From Heliocidaris erythrogramma (taxonomy: Eukaryota; Echinodermata; Echinoidea; Camarodonta; Echinometridae), in the NCBI GenBank assembly GCA_025617745.1, contig CM046863.1, forward strand, positions 57,921,829-57,985,828: a stretch of DNA of 64,000 nucleotides. The letters run 5' to 3'. Shown piece by piece: positions 23,640-35,341 of this stretch (the stretch's first letter is position 1; each line of letters starts with the position of its first letter). The notes beneath the pieces are model-generated. The model had not been told where the DNA came from, searched no databases, and saw only the letters and a program-made list of their open reading frames with translations. A program made the translations under genes and the position numbers.

Positions 23640-24005
23640 CGCCAGTGTTTCCTTTATCTTCTTCTTTTTTCTGTTAAATCACCTTCGTCTCTTTCACCAT
23701 TTTTCAATCTGTTTCTTAATATTTGTTTTAATTATTATTATTTTATGTTTTAATTTTCGACTCTGTCGAGTTTTGTTTATTTCTACTTATTATGTACTCA
23801 TTTTCTCATTCCATTTCTTATTTTTATTTCTTTGTCATTATAACCGCTATGCATATGACAAAACTCATGTTTTGACTCATTGCTGTACAATGTTAGTGTT
23901 CGTTTCGTTATTACATGAACTCACTCCCTTCACTTTCCTTTTATTTTGGGAGGGCGGTCGGATTGCACAAGCGAAGCTTTCGGGCTTGGGGGGGGGGGGG
24001 GGGGT
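23640..24005. repeat. Diverged dispersed repeat, copy b
   Basis: Partner of 20560-20960 (see there). This copy ends in a G run of about 18 bases (23988-24003) where copy a has GGAGGGGGTGCGAA. It abuts the start of the large duplicated block after about 60 bp. Confidence 0.6.
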
Positions 24006-24452
24006 GCGAATAAGAAATTAAATTTTAAAGGGAAGATGTCAGAGATTATCTGTTTCAACATTTTTAAAATAATGCTGGTATAGTTTATTCGTAATTCCGA
24101 CGTTGCTTAGATATAATTCTCTTGCTTTCCCAGAAGCGACTTCATACCATCGGCCCATTTATGGATCATATAGCAAATGAAACATCCGGATAAACTGGAA
24201 AGAAAATAGCCCAGCTATGTTTCCTTATTCATACATATTCATTATATACGTGCAGGGATAGATTATTTGAATTCTATATAAAATGCGCCTAGGGAAGAAC
24301 TTTTCATGAACAATATGCAACGTTACCATGTGATTTAAGATGTCTGTTTCCCCATTAATGGGAACAGCCAATGGATTTCTAAATTAGACACATTTTCCTC
24401 CTTGTTGATAACATGTCAGTCTCATTGTAACATCATCCGTCTTCTTTTGCAG

Positions 24453-24626
24453 GATAATACCTATGATGAGAAGGAGTACCACATTTCTCACGTTCACTGA
24501 GCTACAATGATGACTACGCACTACTCTGGAAGTTTACATGGTACATTGCCATTAAACCATACCTGACATACATCACGGTGAATATTAACTACAAGGATGA
24601 ATGCATTTGCGACTATTTTACCACAG
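24453..24626 (+). pseudogene. Exon-like relic, copy 2
   Basis: Same segment as 5889-6063, with acceptor TTCTTTTGCAG. The stop codon is shared with copy 1, and this copy also lacks one base (GAGCTACAATG against GAGCTAACAATG), breaking the frame. Later codons differ mainly by conservative replacements (DEYALLWKL against DDYALLWKF), suggesting that the segment was once coding. Confidence 0.3.
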
Positions 24627-24751
24627 GTTTGCATCATGATGTACTAAACAGGAATATGCATCGCTAACGACGTTTAATATGCCCACAATCATCTACATTA
24701 TTGGTAGTATATAGTTATTACTATTATCATTTACTGCATATCATCATCATA

Positions 24752-25007
24752 ACAGTAGTAGTAGTAGTAGTAGTAATAGTATAAGAGTAGAAGAAGAAAG
24801 GAATAAGTAGGAGTAGCAAGAGGAGGTGGAGAGGGAGGATCGAGTAGTAGTATAGCAGTCATGGTAGTAGTAAAGTAGTAGTAGTAGTAGTAGTAGGAGT
24901 AGTAGTGGTAGTAGTATTAGTAGTAGTGGTAGTGGTAGTGGTAGTGGTAGTAGTAGTAGGAGTAGGAGTAGTAGTGGTAGTAGTAGTAGTAGTAGTAGTA
25001 ACAATAA
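24752..25007. repeat. AGT/GTA trinucleotide microsatellite, expanded in copy 2
   Basis: About 250 bp of AGT/GTA with AGG and GGT variants, against about 140 bp of sparser repeat in copy 1. The Leu-rich minus frame is a by-product. Confidence 0.95.
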
Positions 25008-26104
25008 TGAGTTGTTTTTTTATATAGTGGTCATGGTAGTTGTAGCAAATGAGTCATACTTACTTGGGGACCTTACTCTTTTAGTGCAATATTTCAAATA
25101 TTTTGTCTCACTTTGGTTATACTTTCTAAAATTTGATATTGTTCGAACCGACATATAAGTCATGCGTGCTTTATATTGATAGTGGTCGTGTACATAGAAA
25201 TGAATTGTAATCATTGTCACAACTTCTACAAATATGCTATTCACCAGTACTCAACAACAATACGTTTGTTTATGGGTGTTATCTACTAATGTATATGAAT
25301 ATGTACATGTATAACAATGCAGCTACGTTTACATGTATAACAGTCTGTTTCATTGTCATCATCATCGTCATAAATGTGTATAGATTTGATACTTGAATAC
25401 CGCTAGGTATTTAGTGTACTGTAAATAGGTTTGCATTCATTTCACTAAACAAAAATTACAGAGTTCTTTTAATAAATACAAACAGCGTTGTTGTCATCTC
25501 ATAGTTATGATTTTAGTTTATAAGTTTTAAAGCTTAATTTAATTGCGATAACATCTGGAGATGTAAAAGAACAGTGAATAAACGTTGATCATGCGGTCAT
25601 TAAGTTCTTAACAGTGTTGGTATGAGATTGAGTTCTTAATAATGGATCAGTTACACACCAAAGAGTAGAATGTACTAATCAAGATATAATGATAGTGAAT
25701 TATCAAATGACAGGTTTAGTGACCCAGTCAATTTATATGACAAACGTCCCCATTTCATATCTCCGTATCCTACTGCTCCAACTGTAAATAAACGTAAATA
25801 AATAATTATGTAGACCTACATGGTATGATGGCTGTTTTCCTTTTAATATAATGTAGATTATCCATATATTTAGCATATTTAGCATATAAAACATTGTTTT
25901 ATGCTAAAACAAAGTAATCAATTATGTACAATATTATACACTATGGGGTATACAGCTCATTGTATATTTGGTCAGAATTACAATTGTAAAGCAAGAAGAA
26001 TTAAGCAATGATTTTTGTTCATCGACATGTATTCAAAATTAGTCTTCATAAAAACATGCAGAGTAGATAGCAAATATGAAGAATATTTACAAAAATCGTT
26101 GGGT

Positions 26105-26668
26105 AAGAAGACATTAACATGTAGTATTGACAAATCAATGAAAGTCTCGTTTCATTCTGTAAAGATGACATTAACGTGCAGTATTGACAAATCAATGAAA
26201 GTCTCGTTTCATTCTGTATAGATGACATTAACGTGTAGTAGTGACAAATCAATGAAAATCTCGTTTCATTCTGTAAAGATGACATTGACGTGTAGTATTG
26301 ACATCAATGAAAGTCTCGTTTCATTCTGTAAAGATGACATTAACGTGTAGTATTGACAAATCAATGAAAGTCTCGTTTCATTCTGTAAAGATGACATTAA
26401 CGTGTAGTATTGACAAATCAATGAAAGTCTCGTTTCATTCTGTAAAGATGACATTGACGTGTAGTATTGACATCAATGAAAGTCTCGTTTCATTCTGTAA
26501 AGATGACATTAACGTGTAGTATTGACAAATCAATGAAAGTCTCGTTTCATTCTGTAAAGATGACATTAACGTGTAGTATTGACATCAATGAAAGTCTCGT
26601 TTCATTCTGTATAGATGACATTGACGTGTAGTATTGACATCAATGAAAGTCTCGTTTCATTTTGTAAA
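26105..26668. repeat. 57-bp hairpin minisatellite, about 10 units (copy 2)
   Basis: Same unit as 7787-8403, with more of the 55-bp variants (GACATCAATG), interspersed with full 57-bp units. The internal order of variants differs from copy 1. Confidence 0.95.
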
Positions 26669-27345
26669 GAAAAAAAATAGTGTGCAAGATTATAGGCCTA
26701 TATAATCATATGCAAAGGGAAATGTATTCCATCTTATTTAAAGAGATATTTAAGACTGTCAGAAATGTCACATGAACGTCATATGGGGGAGCGGGATTTG
26801 AAAATGTAATATAAATAATTATGTATCACATAATGAGTTTATCATTGTCATGTCGTTTTCTTCAAATGAAGCTTTGGATATCATGAACGAAATTCTAAAC
26901 GATAATTACTTTCAAGCTTTTATAATCAAAACTTGTCTCATGTATTTATGTATTTTTAAACTGAATGATGACAAATAAATTGAATTGAATTGAAATAATA
27001 ATGTACATAATGTTAAATAGTGGATGAACAACATCGAAAATACATATTTTGTTTCTTATTAACTGGTTCATGGTCATCTTAAGATTTCATTTCATCAATA
27101 AGCAAGGATTTAGATATTCAATACATAATTATGTGTAAATGTTTATAATAAGAGGTTATACTGTTTGCAAACTATACATTAGTCGCCTGATTTTCTTTGC
27201 ATGTTTGTCTCCGTGGTTCATTTACTCATGTCTCGGAGACCAGTGAAGGAAAGAATACTTCGTAAACAGTGACGGGAGTGAAAAATACCGTGTTTGAGAC
27301 TGGGTTATCTAGATAATTGAAAAATGACTTGTTTATAGGAGGAAT

Positions 27346-27497
27346 GTTTTCCTCTCCAATGTTTGCAAAGTATGTGTTAACAATTTTGGCTAGACGGTTA
27401 GGTTCAGAAATGACAAAACCGCTTTGTTCAATTTCTGAAATATGAGCTTTATTTGAGCCTTTATTTAGTCCGTTGTTGATGCGTTTATTATCTTTAC
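27346..27497 (-). pseudogene. LINE linker-region relic, copy 2
   Basis: Counterpart of 9093-9255 with the same minus-strand frame (INNGLNKGSNKAHISEIEQ, PNRLAKIVNTYFANIGE). It is a CR1/L2-type fossil fragment without catalytic motifs. Confidence 0.4.
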
Positions 27498-27742
27498 TGG
27501 AAGGTATTTATTATACTGAGCTGTTATGATATATGTATTATCTTTTGTATTATGGCATTTGTATATACTTATATTTTGCTTTCTAATGTACATATGTAAA
27601 CCAATCGTGGAAACAAATAAAATAGAATTAAAACATCAAATCAAAATCAAGAAAGAAATGAAATAAATAATGTGAAACTAAATGAAAAATGACGGCATTT
27701 TACGAAGCAATGAATTCAATCTGTGAAATATTTGCTTTTTCT

Positions 27743-28378
27743 CCCCCCCCCCCCCCCCCCCCTCCAGATTATCACCAATGTGAAAAGACAAACTGAATGG
27801 CCTCTTGGAAAGATACAGAGAGAGAGAGAGAGAGAGATAGACGGACAATGGACAATGGGGTGGGGGGGGGGGGGGGGGGGTAAAGCGGAAAGTATACAGA
27901 GCGAAAGAGCAGAGAGACATAAAGAGATCTCTATCAAAATAGAGACGAGAGAATAATACCAAAACAAACTTAGAGTGGGAATAAAAGCAACAAATAGGGA
28001 TGGAGAGAGGGATTTATCAAGACAGCGAGAGAGAGATTTATCAAGACAGAGAGAGAGAGAGATTTATGATTACAGAGAGAGGGAGAGAGATTTATCAAGA
28101 GAGGGAGATTATGAGAGAGATGAAGAGAGAAGGGAGAGATAACAGAGACTTGAAGTGGGGAAAGAAGCAAATTAAGACAGAATTATAAAGAGATGGAGAA
28201 GTAACGGGAGGGGAGAGAGAGAGAGAGAAGGAGAGGTAAGATAGATCAGAGTAGAGAATGAGAAGGGCGATTGTTAGAGAGAGGGGGAGGGGTGGTCGAG
28301 AGAAACGAAGGGGCGGGGTCCAAGAGAGCGTAGAGGAGAGGAAGAGAGGAAGAGAGAAAGTGAGAGAGAGTGAGTCTC

Positions 28379-28452
<74 letters not shown>
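27743..28452. repeat. Poly-C, GA-rich, poly-G and CT/CA low-complexity tract, copy 2
   Basis: Same order as copy 1: C run (27743-27762), GAGA stretch with a G run at about 27863-27880, then a C run (28381-28413) and a CT run passing into CA repeats. Run lengths differ from copy 1, as expected of unstable tracts. Confidence 0.9.
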
Positions 28453-28461
<9 letters not shown>

Positions 28462-28581
28462 TATACACACATGACATTGTCGGGGATGTTTATTTCTTCG
28501 ACAATATTCTATTATACAATGTTTATTGCTGCTGATGCAAAAGCAAAGTAATGCAATGGTAAACTAATTGTAGAGAAATTG

Positions 28582-28595
28582 TCACTAGATGGCGC
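28582..28595 (+). promoter_or_regulatory. CTCF-like motif, copy 2
   Basis: TCACTAGATGGCGC, identical to 10330-10343, 25 bp before the end of the duplicated block. Confidence 0.3.
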
Positions 28596-28808
28596 TCGAC
28601 CACTCAACAACCATACATCAATGATCTCTACGGAAAGAGATCAAGCCATACAATGTAATGGCGTATAGAAACCAACATCCCTGGAGGGAGGGGGTGGTTG
28701 TGTTTAGGGAGGGGGCACCCTGGGTCTTCACTCGGTCGCCCATCATCAAAATATGCATGGATGTGAAAAAATGAGTTCATTTTTAAACTCCTGACATTAA
28801 TAAGCGTA

Positions 28809-29286
28809 CTTTCTTCTGCTTCTAATTAGACGGGTGATTGTTTTAAGTCGGCCTACATTTTTACGTTTTCATGTTTTCCGCTCATTTTAGGAAAAAGAAG
28901 GATATTCCTATATGTACATTGGATTCTCCCTTTAGAATTAAAAATAAAAAAGAAGGTGGGAGGGGAATTGTTATTGTTTTAATGTTGAATTCTATTCTGT
29001 CTTCGATCATGGTGGTATATACTTGGCATGAATAAACAATTGATAGTACATTCTTAGTTTCATTGATGGAGATGTAACTGTTCTCTCTTAAAAGGATTCG
29101 GTAACTTTGTGGAGGCTTGATTTTATAATAAATTGTTGAATTTTGATATCTCTCTTGTATATGATGTTCACAAAGATAAATAAATAGCCAGGCATAGAAA
29201 GGTTTTCAAATATATAATGCTATTATTAAGATATCTATGACTGAATAATCCCATTCACGAAAGCGTATGGCCATGCGCTTTAGTCT
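28809..29286. repeat. Second shared block, copy 2 (partner 15129-15597)
   Basis: Collinear with 15129-15597 with small indels. The preceding 28621-28808 is not shared with copy 1 and shows no gene. Confidence 0.85.
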
Positions 29287-29512
29287 AACACTAAGTCTAT
29301 GGGAAAAATGAGTCTGGCATTTCCGGTCACTTGCATAATTATGTTTACTTTTGTGAAGGATATGATGCTTTTGAAGTATTTCTTTTCCCCTGGGCTTCAT
29401 TTTTACACCATATTACATACTGATAGCATGTAAGGCCAGACAGCTTAGATTTTATCAAGCCTCCACAAAGTTACCAAATCACTTTAAGGAAGAGGAGAGG
29501 AAATAGGAGTCC
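29063..29512. mobile_element. Foldback/TIR element
   Basis: GGTAACTTTGTGGAGGCTTG at 29100-29119 is mirrored by CAAGCCTCCACAAAGTTACC at about 29456-29475, and the match continues outward (CTCTCTTAAAAGGATT against AATCACTTTAAGGAAGAG). The inverted ends are about 450 bp apart with no coding between them, so this looks like a MITE or foldback element. The left arm alone is present near 15400 in copy 1, where the right arm would fall at the gap. Confidence 0.6.
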
Positions 29513-29945
29513 TATTAGAGATCACTTCTTTGGAGTTGAATCATTACAAAATAGTAGTTGAATTACTCTTTTGAAAGTAGATTTTACTGTTTTTAGTGTG
29601 AATTTCCACTCCAAAATGAATGAATCCCTAAATTTTAATGACTTCCCAAGAAGTGGATTTCATAAACACGATCGCAAACATTATCGAGAAATCCACTCAA
29701 GGGTAATTATCCTATTCCATAGAAATCATGTTCGGATTACGTAATGTGTCATCGTAATGTATATCGACATGTAAGTATAATTATACCGAGGTATAATTCT
29801 CAAAACAATGTCAACGTTCTTCGAGTGCGGAGAGTGCCATTTTTTGGGAAGAATGTTGGGAATTTATTGCAAACAATTTTGGAGCCTATACAGGGCAAGC
29901 ACTGTTATGTTGAAAAGTTTGAAGAGTTTCCATACAACTGTGTGT

Positions 29946-29946
<1 letters not shown>

Positions 29947-29988
<42 letters not shown>
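29947..29988. repeat. GAT trinucleotide microsatellite
   Basis: Fourteen tandem GAT triplets. Confidence 0.95.
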
Positions 29989-30507
29989 ACTGCTGCCGAT
30001 AAAGATAATAAGAATAACAGTAATAACAATATATTTTTCCTTCAGTATTTAATGGGGAAGTCCACCCTGATTCCAAACAAATAATAAAGACACAGATCAG
30101 TGAAGGTTTGAGCAAAATATGATCATAAATAAAAAGGTTATGAAGTTTTGAAGTAGTAATCAGTCAAACAAACACAAATTTGCAACTCCCTAACGATTTA
30201 ATTCAGATCAGTTCTTTGAACCAAATGAACTTGAGTTCGATACAAGACAATGTTCACTGAAGCAAACTGCATTAAAGTAGATGTGTTTTAACTCAATGAA
30301 AACTTCAAAATAAATCACAACAAACATTAACCATCCTGGACCTGCCATTACAGCTACGTGGCATTAAGGACTTCCCCGTGGAAGGGTGGGGGGGGGGGGG
30401 GGGGGGAAATATCGCCTAGGGTTGAAATATGTCTTCTTTTCTAATCGGTACCTTCTTTATTTTGCCTTTCTTAAGATAGGGACCATATCAATTGAACAAG
30501 TATCATG

Positions 30508-30866
30508 TAGAGGGATTGTGGTTTATTGGTTAAGTCACCGTAATGTGAACCACAAGATTCTGGATTCAAATCCCTGCCACGCCACTATAACGGCAGTAAT
30601 GTCAATAATCTCCTAAAGTAGCTTGCTCTTTTGTATGTAATTGTAATTGCTTCGTTATTTAATTACCTGCTTTATTGGAATGTATACTTTACGTAATTTT
30701 CTAGCTTTTACTTTACGTCTTATCTGAATGTTTTGATTATATTATGTCTGTATTTAATTCTACATAATTTATGTACCATACTTTTTGTGTAAAGCACTTT
30801 AATTGAGAAACAATTCTATGTTGAATTGCGCTATATAAAAGCATTATATCATTGTTATTATTTCAT
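30508..30866 (+). mobile_element. tRNA-derived SINE
   Basis: A tRNA-like head starts near 30508 with an A-box-like TGGTTTATTGGTTAAG and a B box GGATTCAAATCC (30562-30573), 45 bp apart as in pol III promoters. The body is AT-rich and ends with a LINE-type 3' domain (GTGTAAAGCACTTTAATTGA, then GCGCTATATAAAAGC) and a TTATTATTT tail. There is no acceptor-stem pairing, so it is not a tRNA gene. Confidence 0.75.
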
Positions 30867-30869
30867 CGT

Positions 30870-31100
30870 CCTCTGACAATACACTAATCTACATTTGCCA
30901 CAATCGACCACTTGAGCTTAATGGGTACCTGGTAGTATTATTTCGTTGAACTTTTGCACTGTGTGCTGGTAACGGTTGCCTGAGCTAAGGCCGTGGTAAT
31001 TTCTAACATGTCTAAAGCTCTTTGAAAGCGTATAGGGACGTTATATCACAATGTGATATGTACTCTATACAAGAATTGAATTATTATTATCATCATTAAA
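30870..31100 (+). mobile_element. SINE fragment, 3' part
   Basis: Contains TGGGTACCTGGTAGT (shared with the body of the SINE at 7128-7464), a CTCTTTGAAAGCG element and an ATTATTATTATCATC tail. The tRNA-like head is missing. Confidence 0.5.
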
Positions 31101-31179
31101 GATAAAGTTGTGTTCTGGTCATGCGAAATTTTACACCGTTAAAATTACTGTCATTAGACCGCTTCGGTAATGTATGCAA

Positions 31180-31546
31180 ATTTTCTGCATACCATTTAAA
31201 CAAAGTTTCTTGACAGCCTGAAAGCTTGCCGGACATAGCAACAAATACTGTATGCAAACTGGATTCCAAGCATTGAGGCTCATTTGTAAAAAGCAGGTTC
31301 ATGGAATAGCTCGTCACTAGGTCTATAGACCTGTTTACTAATGTATTTCAATTTATGCATGTTTCTCTCCAGAATCCTTAGTTACCAACTATTTAGTGCA
31401 CCTGCTATGCATAATAGCATCTCTACGGATGGAATCCATTTTGCATGCATTAGTTGTTGCTATGTCGGGCAAGCCTCTGGCAAGCTTTTGAGTCGTCAAG
31501 AGAAAATTTTGTTCAAAAAGTATGCATGAAATTAGTAAACAGGTCT
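31180..31546. mobile_element. Pair of inverted element copies
   Basis: Text near 31200-31275 (CTTGCCGGACATAGCAACAA, GCAAACTGGATTCC) reappears inverted near 31430-31510 (GGAATCCATTTTGCATGC, TTGTTGCTATGTCGGGCAAG). The right copy is bounded by AGACCTGTTTACTAAT (31327) and TTAGTAAACAGGTCT (31532-31546), an inverted terminal repeat. This suggests two copies of a small TIR element, head to head, the left one truncated. Confidence 0.6.
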
Positions 31547-31577
31547 ATTTGGGAAAGGTTGATTATGAAGTACATAA

Positions 31578-31754
31578 AAGGCTGGTCACATTTATCCGAT
31601 GACGATAACGAAACCGAAATTTTTCATTAAAGTTCCACCCTACACTGACATACACAAGCATATATACCCACATGTAGGAACATTAATGAAGGATGTACCT
31701 TTAATTGGAAATCTCCTTATCGTTATATTTATCGGACACATGTGACCAGCCCTT
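31578..31754. mobile_element. MITE, 177 bp
   Basis: Inverted ends: AAGGCTGGTCACATTTATCC at the left and TCGGACACATGTGACCAGCC, then CTT, at the right. The internal GATAACG and CGTTAT also pair. Short, non-coding and TIR-bounded. Confidence 0.7.
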
Positions 31755-31773
31755 AAGGGTCAGTGTACCCCGA

Positions 31774-31970
31774 GGCCCGAATTCACAAAGGAGGTTTGGT
31801 TTAAACCATGCTTTGAACCCCCTCCTGTGTTTTTAAGCGTACGTGCGCACGGAATCCGATCCAATCATATATTTTCTTTGAGCGTGCGCATGGGCAATGT
31901 GCGCTTATTTTAGTACGCTTACGGAGGTTTAAACCTTACCCATTGGTTTAAACTTCCATTATGATTTCGG
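31774..31970. mobile_element. MITE of the GGCCCG-ATTCACAAAGG family, copy 1
   Basis: Starts GGCCCGAATTCACAAAGGAG and follows the same order as 37931-38140 (TTTAAGCGTACGTGCG, CAATCATATATTTTCTTTGA, GTGCGCTTATTTTAG, GGAGGTTTAAACC). Its right end has decayed. Confidence 0.7.
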
Positions 31971-32244
31971 GTTTATGAGGTTTTAGAAAAAATTAATTTG
32001 ATCTTGCTGTGAGTCCCATGCACTGTACACAGAAATGTGTATGTGGTACTACACACAATAATTGACATTATGTCTCCTCATATGGTGAATATGAGGGCAT
32101 TTGAAGAGCAAGCATTTCCAATGGACGTTATTTCTATAATCATATTCTTTCTTAAACTGATATAAATAGAATGAGAAAGCTCTCAAATTATGTGTTCACC
32201 TTTACAAGAACTCAACATTCTCTTTAAGTCTTTTCTGCAATTAA

Positions 32245-32537
32245 AGGGATATACGCCACCAGGCGGTCGTGCGGAAAATCAGGATTTCGTAAGCCCAATT
32301 GACTCGTACACAAGTTTGTGCGTTTAACGCGTCCGTCGGACTACAAGGATTACATTTCGCACTGCACGAAGCCGACAGAATATTGCACGAGAGCTGGAGC
32401 TTAGGCGGAGCGTGCATATTGCGCGGCGACCAGTCTGTCCGAAGTTTGAGCCCCACGGGGCAACGGCATGATCAGATAACGATCACGGTGCCCTCTCACG
32501 GCATAAAAAACTCCACAATCTGCGGTTGAGTATCCCT
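32245..32537 (+). mobile_element. Kolobok/T2-like MITE, copy 1, TTAA target site
   Basis: Flanked by TTAA on both sides (32241-32244, 32538-32541) with ends AGGGATA and TATCCCT. Together with three further copies (35063, 44560, 47948) it defines a family of about 290 bp. The interior shares GCCACCAGGCGGTCGTG, GGCGGAGCGTGCAT and CACAATCTGCGGTTGAGTAT. A TTAA duplication joined to AGGG-type ends matches the Kolobok group, where Xenopus T2 MITEs have TTAAAGGRR ends. All four copies are in the same orientation. No transposase. Confidence 0.82.
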
Positions 32538-32541
32538 TTAA

Positions 32542-33557
32542 GGTACACAACCACAATCTTGTTTATTTTGTTCGGTATGAATTCATAACGCGATTTACAC
32601 TCCATACCAGCACAAAAAGTACAGGTGGTATTCATAATTTGAACTCTATTGTGGAGAGTGAGTCCTTGAATAAAGAAATTTTTAAATGAGTTTTTGTTCT
32701 CATTATGCCTCGCTTAGTATCTTACTGCCTATTCTTTCCACCGTATGTCAATGTCCCTTCTATTTACACAAAACGGCCGAGTAAACTGACATGCATCTTT
32801 CAATGGAAATATAATGTAGCGATGTTATATTTATGCAGACATACAACCAAAGCAGCTGCGTGTACTTGCTGGCATGTACAGCCATGGAAAAAGTTGATAG
32901 ACTTACCTCCTGAATGGAGATAGAGGGGTATTAGACAGAGCGTATCAAAATGAAAGCACCAATGATTTATTTTGAATTATGTGGAGATTGTGTTAGTTTA
33001 CTCCAAAATGAGTATTAGCACGTTAAAGCTACATATTCCCCCCTTCATATTTGTATATGTCATTTATATACACAAGGTCATCATGGTCATGGATGGCGGA
33101 ATAATAATTTTTTTAGACAATGGAACAAAGTGCTTGGGACCGAATTTTAGACACTGCAATAATCAGGGCATCTTGGCAGTCATGCCTAAAGAGTTGTGAT
33201 TTAACTCGAATCTGAAATACGCGATCCTGATTAGTTCAAAATCAAGTTTCGTTTAATTTTATCATGTCAATCTTTTGTAAATATTGTGATTCTTGATGAT
33301 TTATAATAAAAGCATAAATATAAAAAAAAAAAGTTTCGTTTAATTGCAACTTTTTATGCAAGAGGGCCCTTATGCTATATTGGAAGAGATTAACGTAACA
33401 AAAACACATAAATTAAGATAATAATCACATAATATTATCATCAATGTTTTTTGTAGCATATCTCTCTGTAAATATCATATCCCATGCTTTTCAACATGGC
33501 TTTCATTCATTTCTCCATCTCACGCTCAGCTTGCCAATCATCTGTGGGTATAGAGCA
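32542..33557. other. No gene seen
   Basis: AT-rich sequence. A run of A after GCATAAATAT near 33325 looks like a retroposed tail. No supported frame. Confidence 0.45.
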
Positions 33558-33696
33558 GGGGAGCGTTTCATCAAGAGTTTTGTCAGTGATTTTGACCGAC
33601 AAATTTGCCCTCAGCCAATCAGATGCAAGGATTGCAGTAGCTTGTAACAGTTGCCGGTAAAAAAACACTGACAAAACACATGATGAAACGCTCCCC
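33558..33696. mobile_element. Palindromic MITE, GGGGAGCGTTTCATCA family, copy 1
   Basis: Ends GGGGAGCGTTTCATCAAG and TGATGAAACGCTCCCC. The interior has TCAGCCAATCAGATGCAAGG. It is 139 bp. Four copies lie within 2.8 kb (also 34233, 35979, 36205). Confidence 0.85.
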
Positions 33697-34232
33697 AGTA
33701 AACTCATCGAAGATTCTTTATCGTAGGGTTGCAATGTAATGTGGAGGAGTAGTGTAGCCTTTGCTCTTGATTTCAGAGCCCCAAAGAATTTATTTCCTTC
33801 TTACTGGAATAATCAGTAACCATTGGTCTAATAATTAGGGAGTTTTCGGATGTGTCGACTTGAACGCCGTCCTAAATCCTCCTAGCGACAACAGACTGAT
33901 TTGTGTTGACTGCATACAAAGTAGGTGAAGCATGAAGCCGACATTGGGTGAAGCGAGGTTCACGTTGTCGATCTGACTAGTGGACGAGGGAGAAGCCATG
34001 CCAGTGGACGGGTGAGCCGTTCTTGCACAAAGCGCGGTATGCAGCTAATAAACACAAAGCAATCCATTGTAGCTTGGAGGATATAGGACGGCGACACATT
34101 CGAAAGCTCACTAATGTTGTATGTTGCTATAAGTGCAGATGTGACGGCGGATATGGTCCGGTAACCAAATTCATCTGGGTCTTTACCATTGATTATTGCT
34201 TAGGTAGCTTAGCGAAACACAGTTGCACGGCT

Positions 34233-34381
34233 GGGGAGCGTTTCATCAAGCGTTTTGTCAATGATTTTTACTGACAAATTTGCTCTCAGCCAATCAGATG
34301 CAAGGATTTCAGGAGCTTATAACAGTTGTCGGTAAAATCACCCGTAAAATCACTGACAAAACGCTTGATGAAACGCTCCCC
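34233..34381. mobile_element. Palindromic MITE, GGGGAGCGTTTCATCA family, copy 2
   Basis: Ends match almost perfectly over about 35 bp (GAGCGTTTCATCAAGCGTTT against AAACGCTTGATGAAACGCTC), so a single strand would form a long hairpin. No clear target duplication. Confidence 0.85.
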
Positions 34382-34441
34382 GGATCGCAAACGGCGATAT
34401 TATTGGCGATAGCGGTGAATTAAATTTGTAATTTGATAAAC

Positions 34442-34832
34442 GTCTGTTGAAAGCCAGAAGGACGTTAACTATGGCCCGTATTCTGAACTCCGGTTTAACT
34501 TAAACCATGGTCTAAATGTGAGGTTTAACTATGGGTAGCCAAAAATATCAAAAATTTGTTTACACTGTATGTTCCTTATGTTTACTGAATTCTGATTCTC
34601 ATGCTTTAATGGTCAAGAAAACTATTGTACTTATCATTCCCACACAGTTTTTAATAGTCTGAGTACCAAAAATGCTGATAAATTGAATATCTACTGTTAG
34701 AGATTTGTGTCACAATTGGCTGCCAATAGTTAAACCACACATTTAGACCATGGTTTAAGTTGAACCGGAGTACAGAATACGGGCCTATGTGTTTAAGTAT
34801 ACGAGTTAACGTCCTTCTGGCTCCCAACAGAC
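34442..34832. mobile_element. MITE nested in a second inverted repeat
   Basis: The inner element (34473-34785) runs from GGCCCGTATTCTGAACTCCG to CGGAGTACAGAATACGGGCC, with arms of about 50 bp that also pair through TTTAACTTAAACCATGG. Directly outside it, GTCTGTTGAAAGCCAGAAGG and GACGTTAACT are mirrored by AGTTAACGTCCTTCTGGC and CCAACAGAC. It is either an insertion into the centre of another palindromic element or one composite palindrome. Confidence 0.75.
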
Positions 34833-35062
34833 AATGTGTAATATTAAGACCCATCAAAATAGTAGAGGTGCACGCTCTGTGGTTTAATGACATGTTTATA
34901 CTTTAATGCAATAAAATTATGATTTTAAACAATATGCATTTTGCATTCTGGTGGTTGTTTCACAAAAAGTTAAGTTCGACTTAAAGTCATGCGTAAGTAT
35001 CAATGCGCATACGGTATTAAACGCGAAATCCCATTGGTAGATTAACAAAACACTTCTTTTAA

Positions 35063-35341
35063 AGGGATACGCCACCAGTCGGTCGTTGGGAAAGTCATGA
35101 TTGCACAAAGTACACAAAGTTTGTGCGTCGAACGCATCCGTTGGACTAAGTGGGATTGCATTTCAACTGCACGAAGTCGACCGAATCTCACAAGAGAGCT
35201 CGAGCTCAGGCGGAGCGTGCATGTTGTGCGGCGACCAGTCTGTCCGAGGTTCGCGCCCCGCAGGGCAACGGCAAGATCAGCTCACGATCCGGTGCCCTCT
35301 CGTGGCATTAAAACGTCCACAATCTGCGGTTGAGTATCCCT
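35063..35341 (+). mobile_element. Kolobok/T2-like MITE, copy 2, TTAA target site
   Basis: TTAA at 35059-35062 and 35342-35345; ends AGGGATACGCC and GAGTATCCCT. The 94-codon frame inside is not conserved among copies as protein. Confidence 0.82.

Larger units (their letters stand above)
24062..28620. repeat. Large duplicated block, copy 2 (partner 5499-10368)
   Basis: Collinear with copy 1 throughout. It lacks the SINE found at 7128-7464 and so preserves an empty site. It has a longer AGT tract and a rearranged 57-bp array. Left of the block the sequence is unrelated to copy 1's satellite edge; right of it about 190 bp of unshared sequence leads into the second shared block. Confidence 0.9.

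Noticed and set aside
22715..24021. Long Phe/Ser/Leu-rich frames (127, 126 and 208 codons)
   Set aside because: They follow pyrimidine-rich and homopolymer composition, without domains or splice structure; the last runs into a G run.
24747..25004. Leu-rich transmembrane-like frame
   Set aside because: Translation of the AGT microsatellite.
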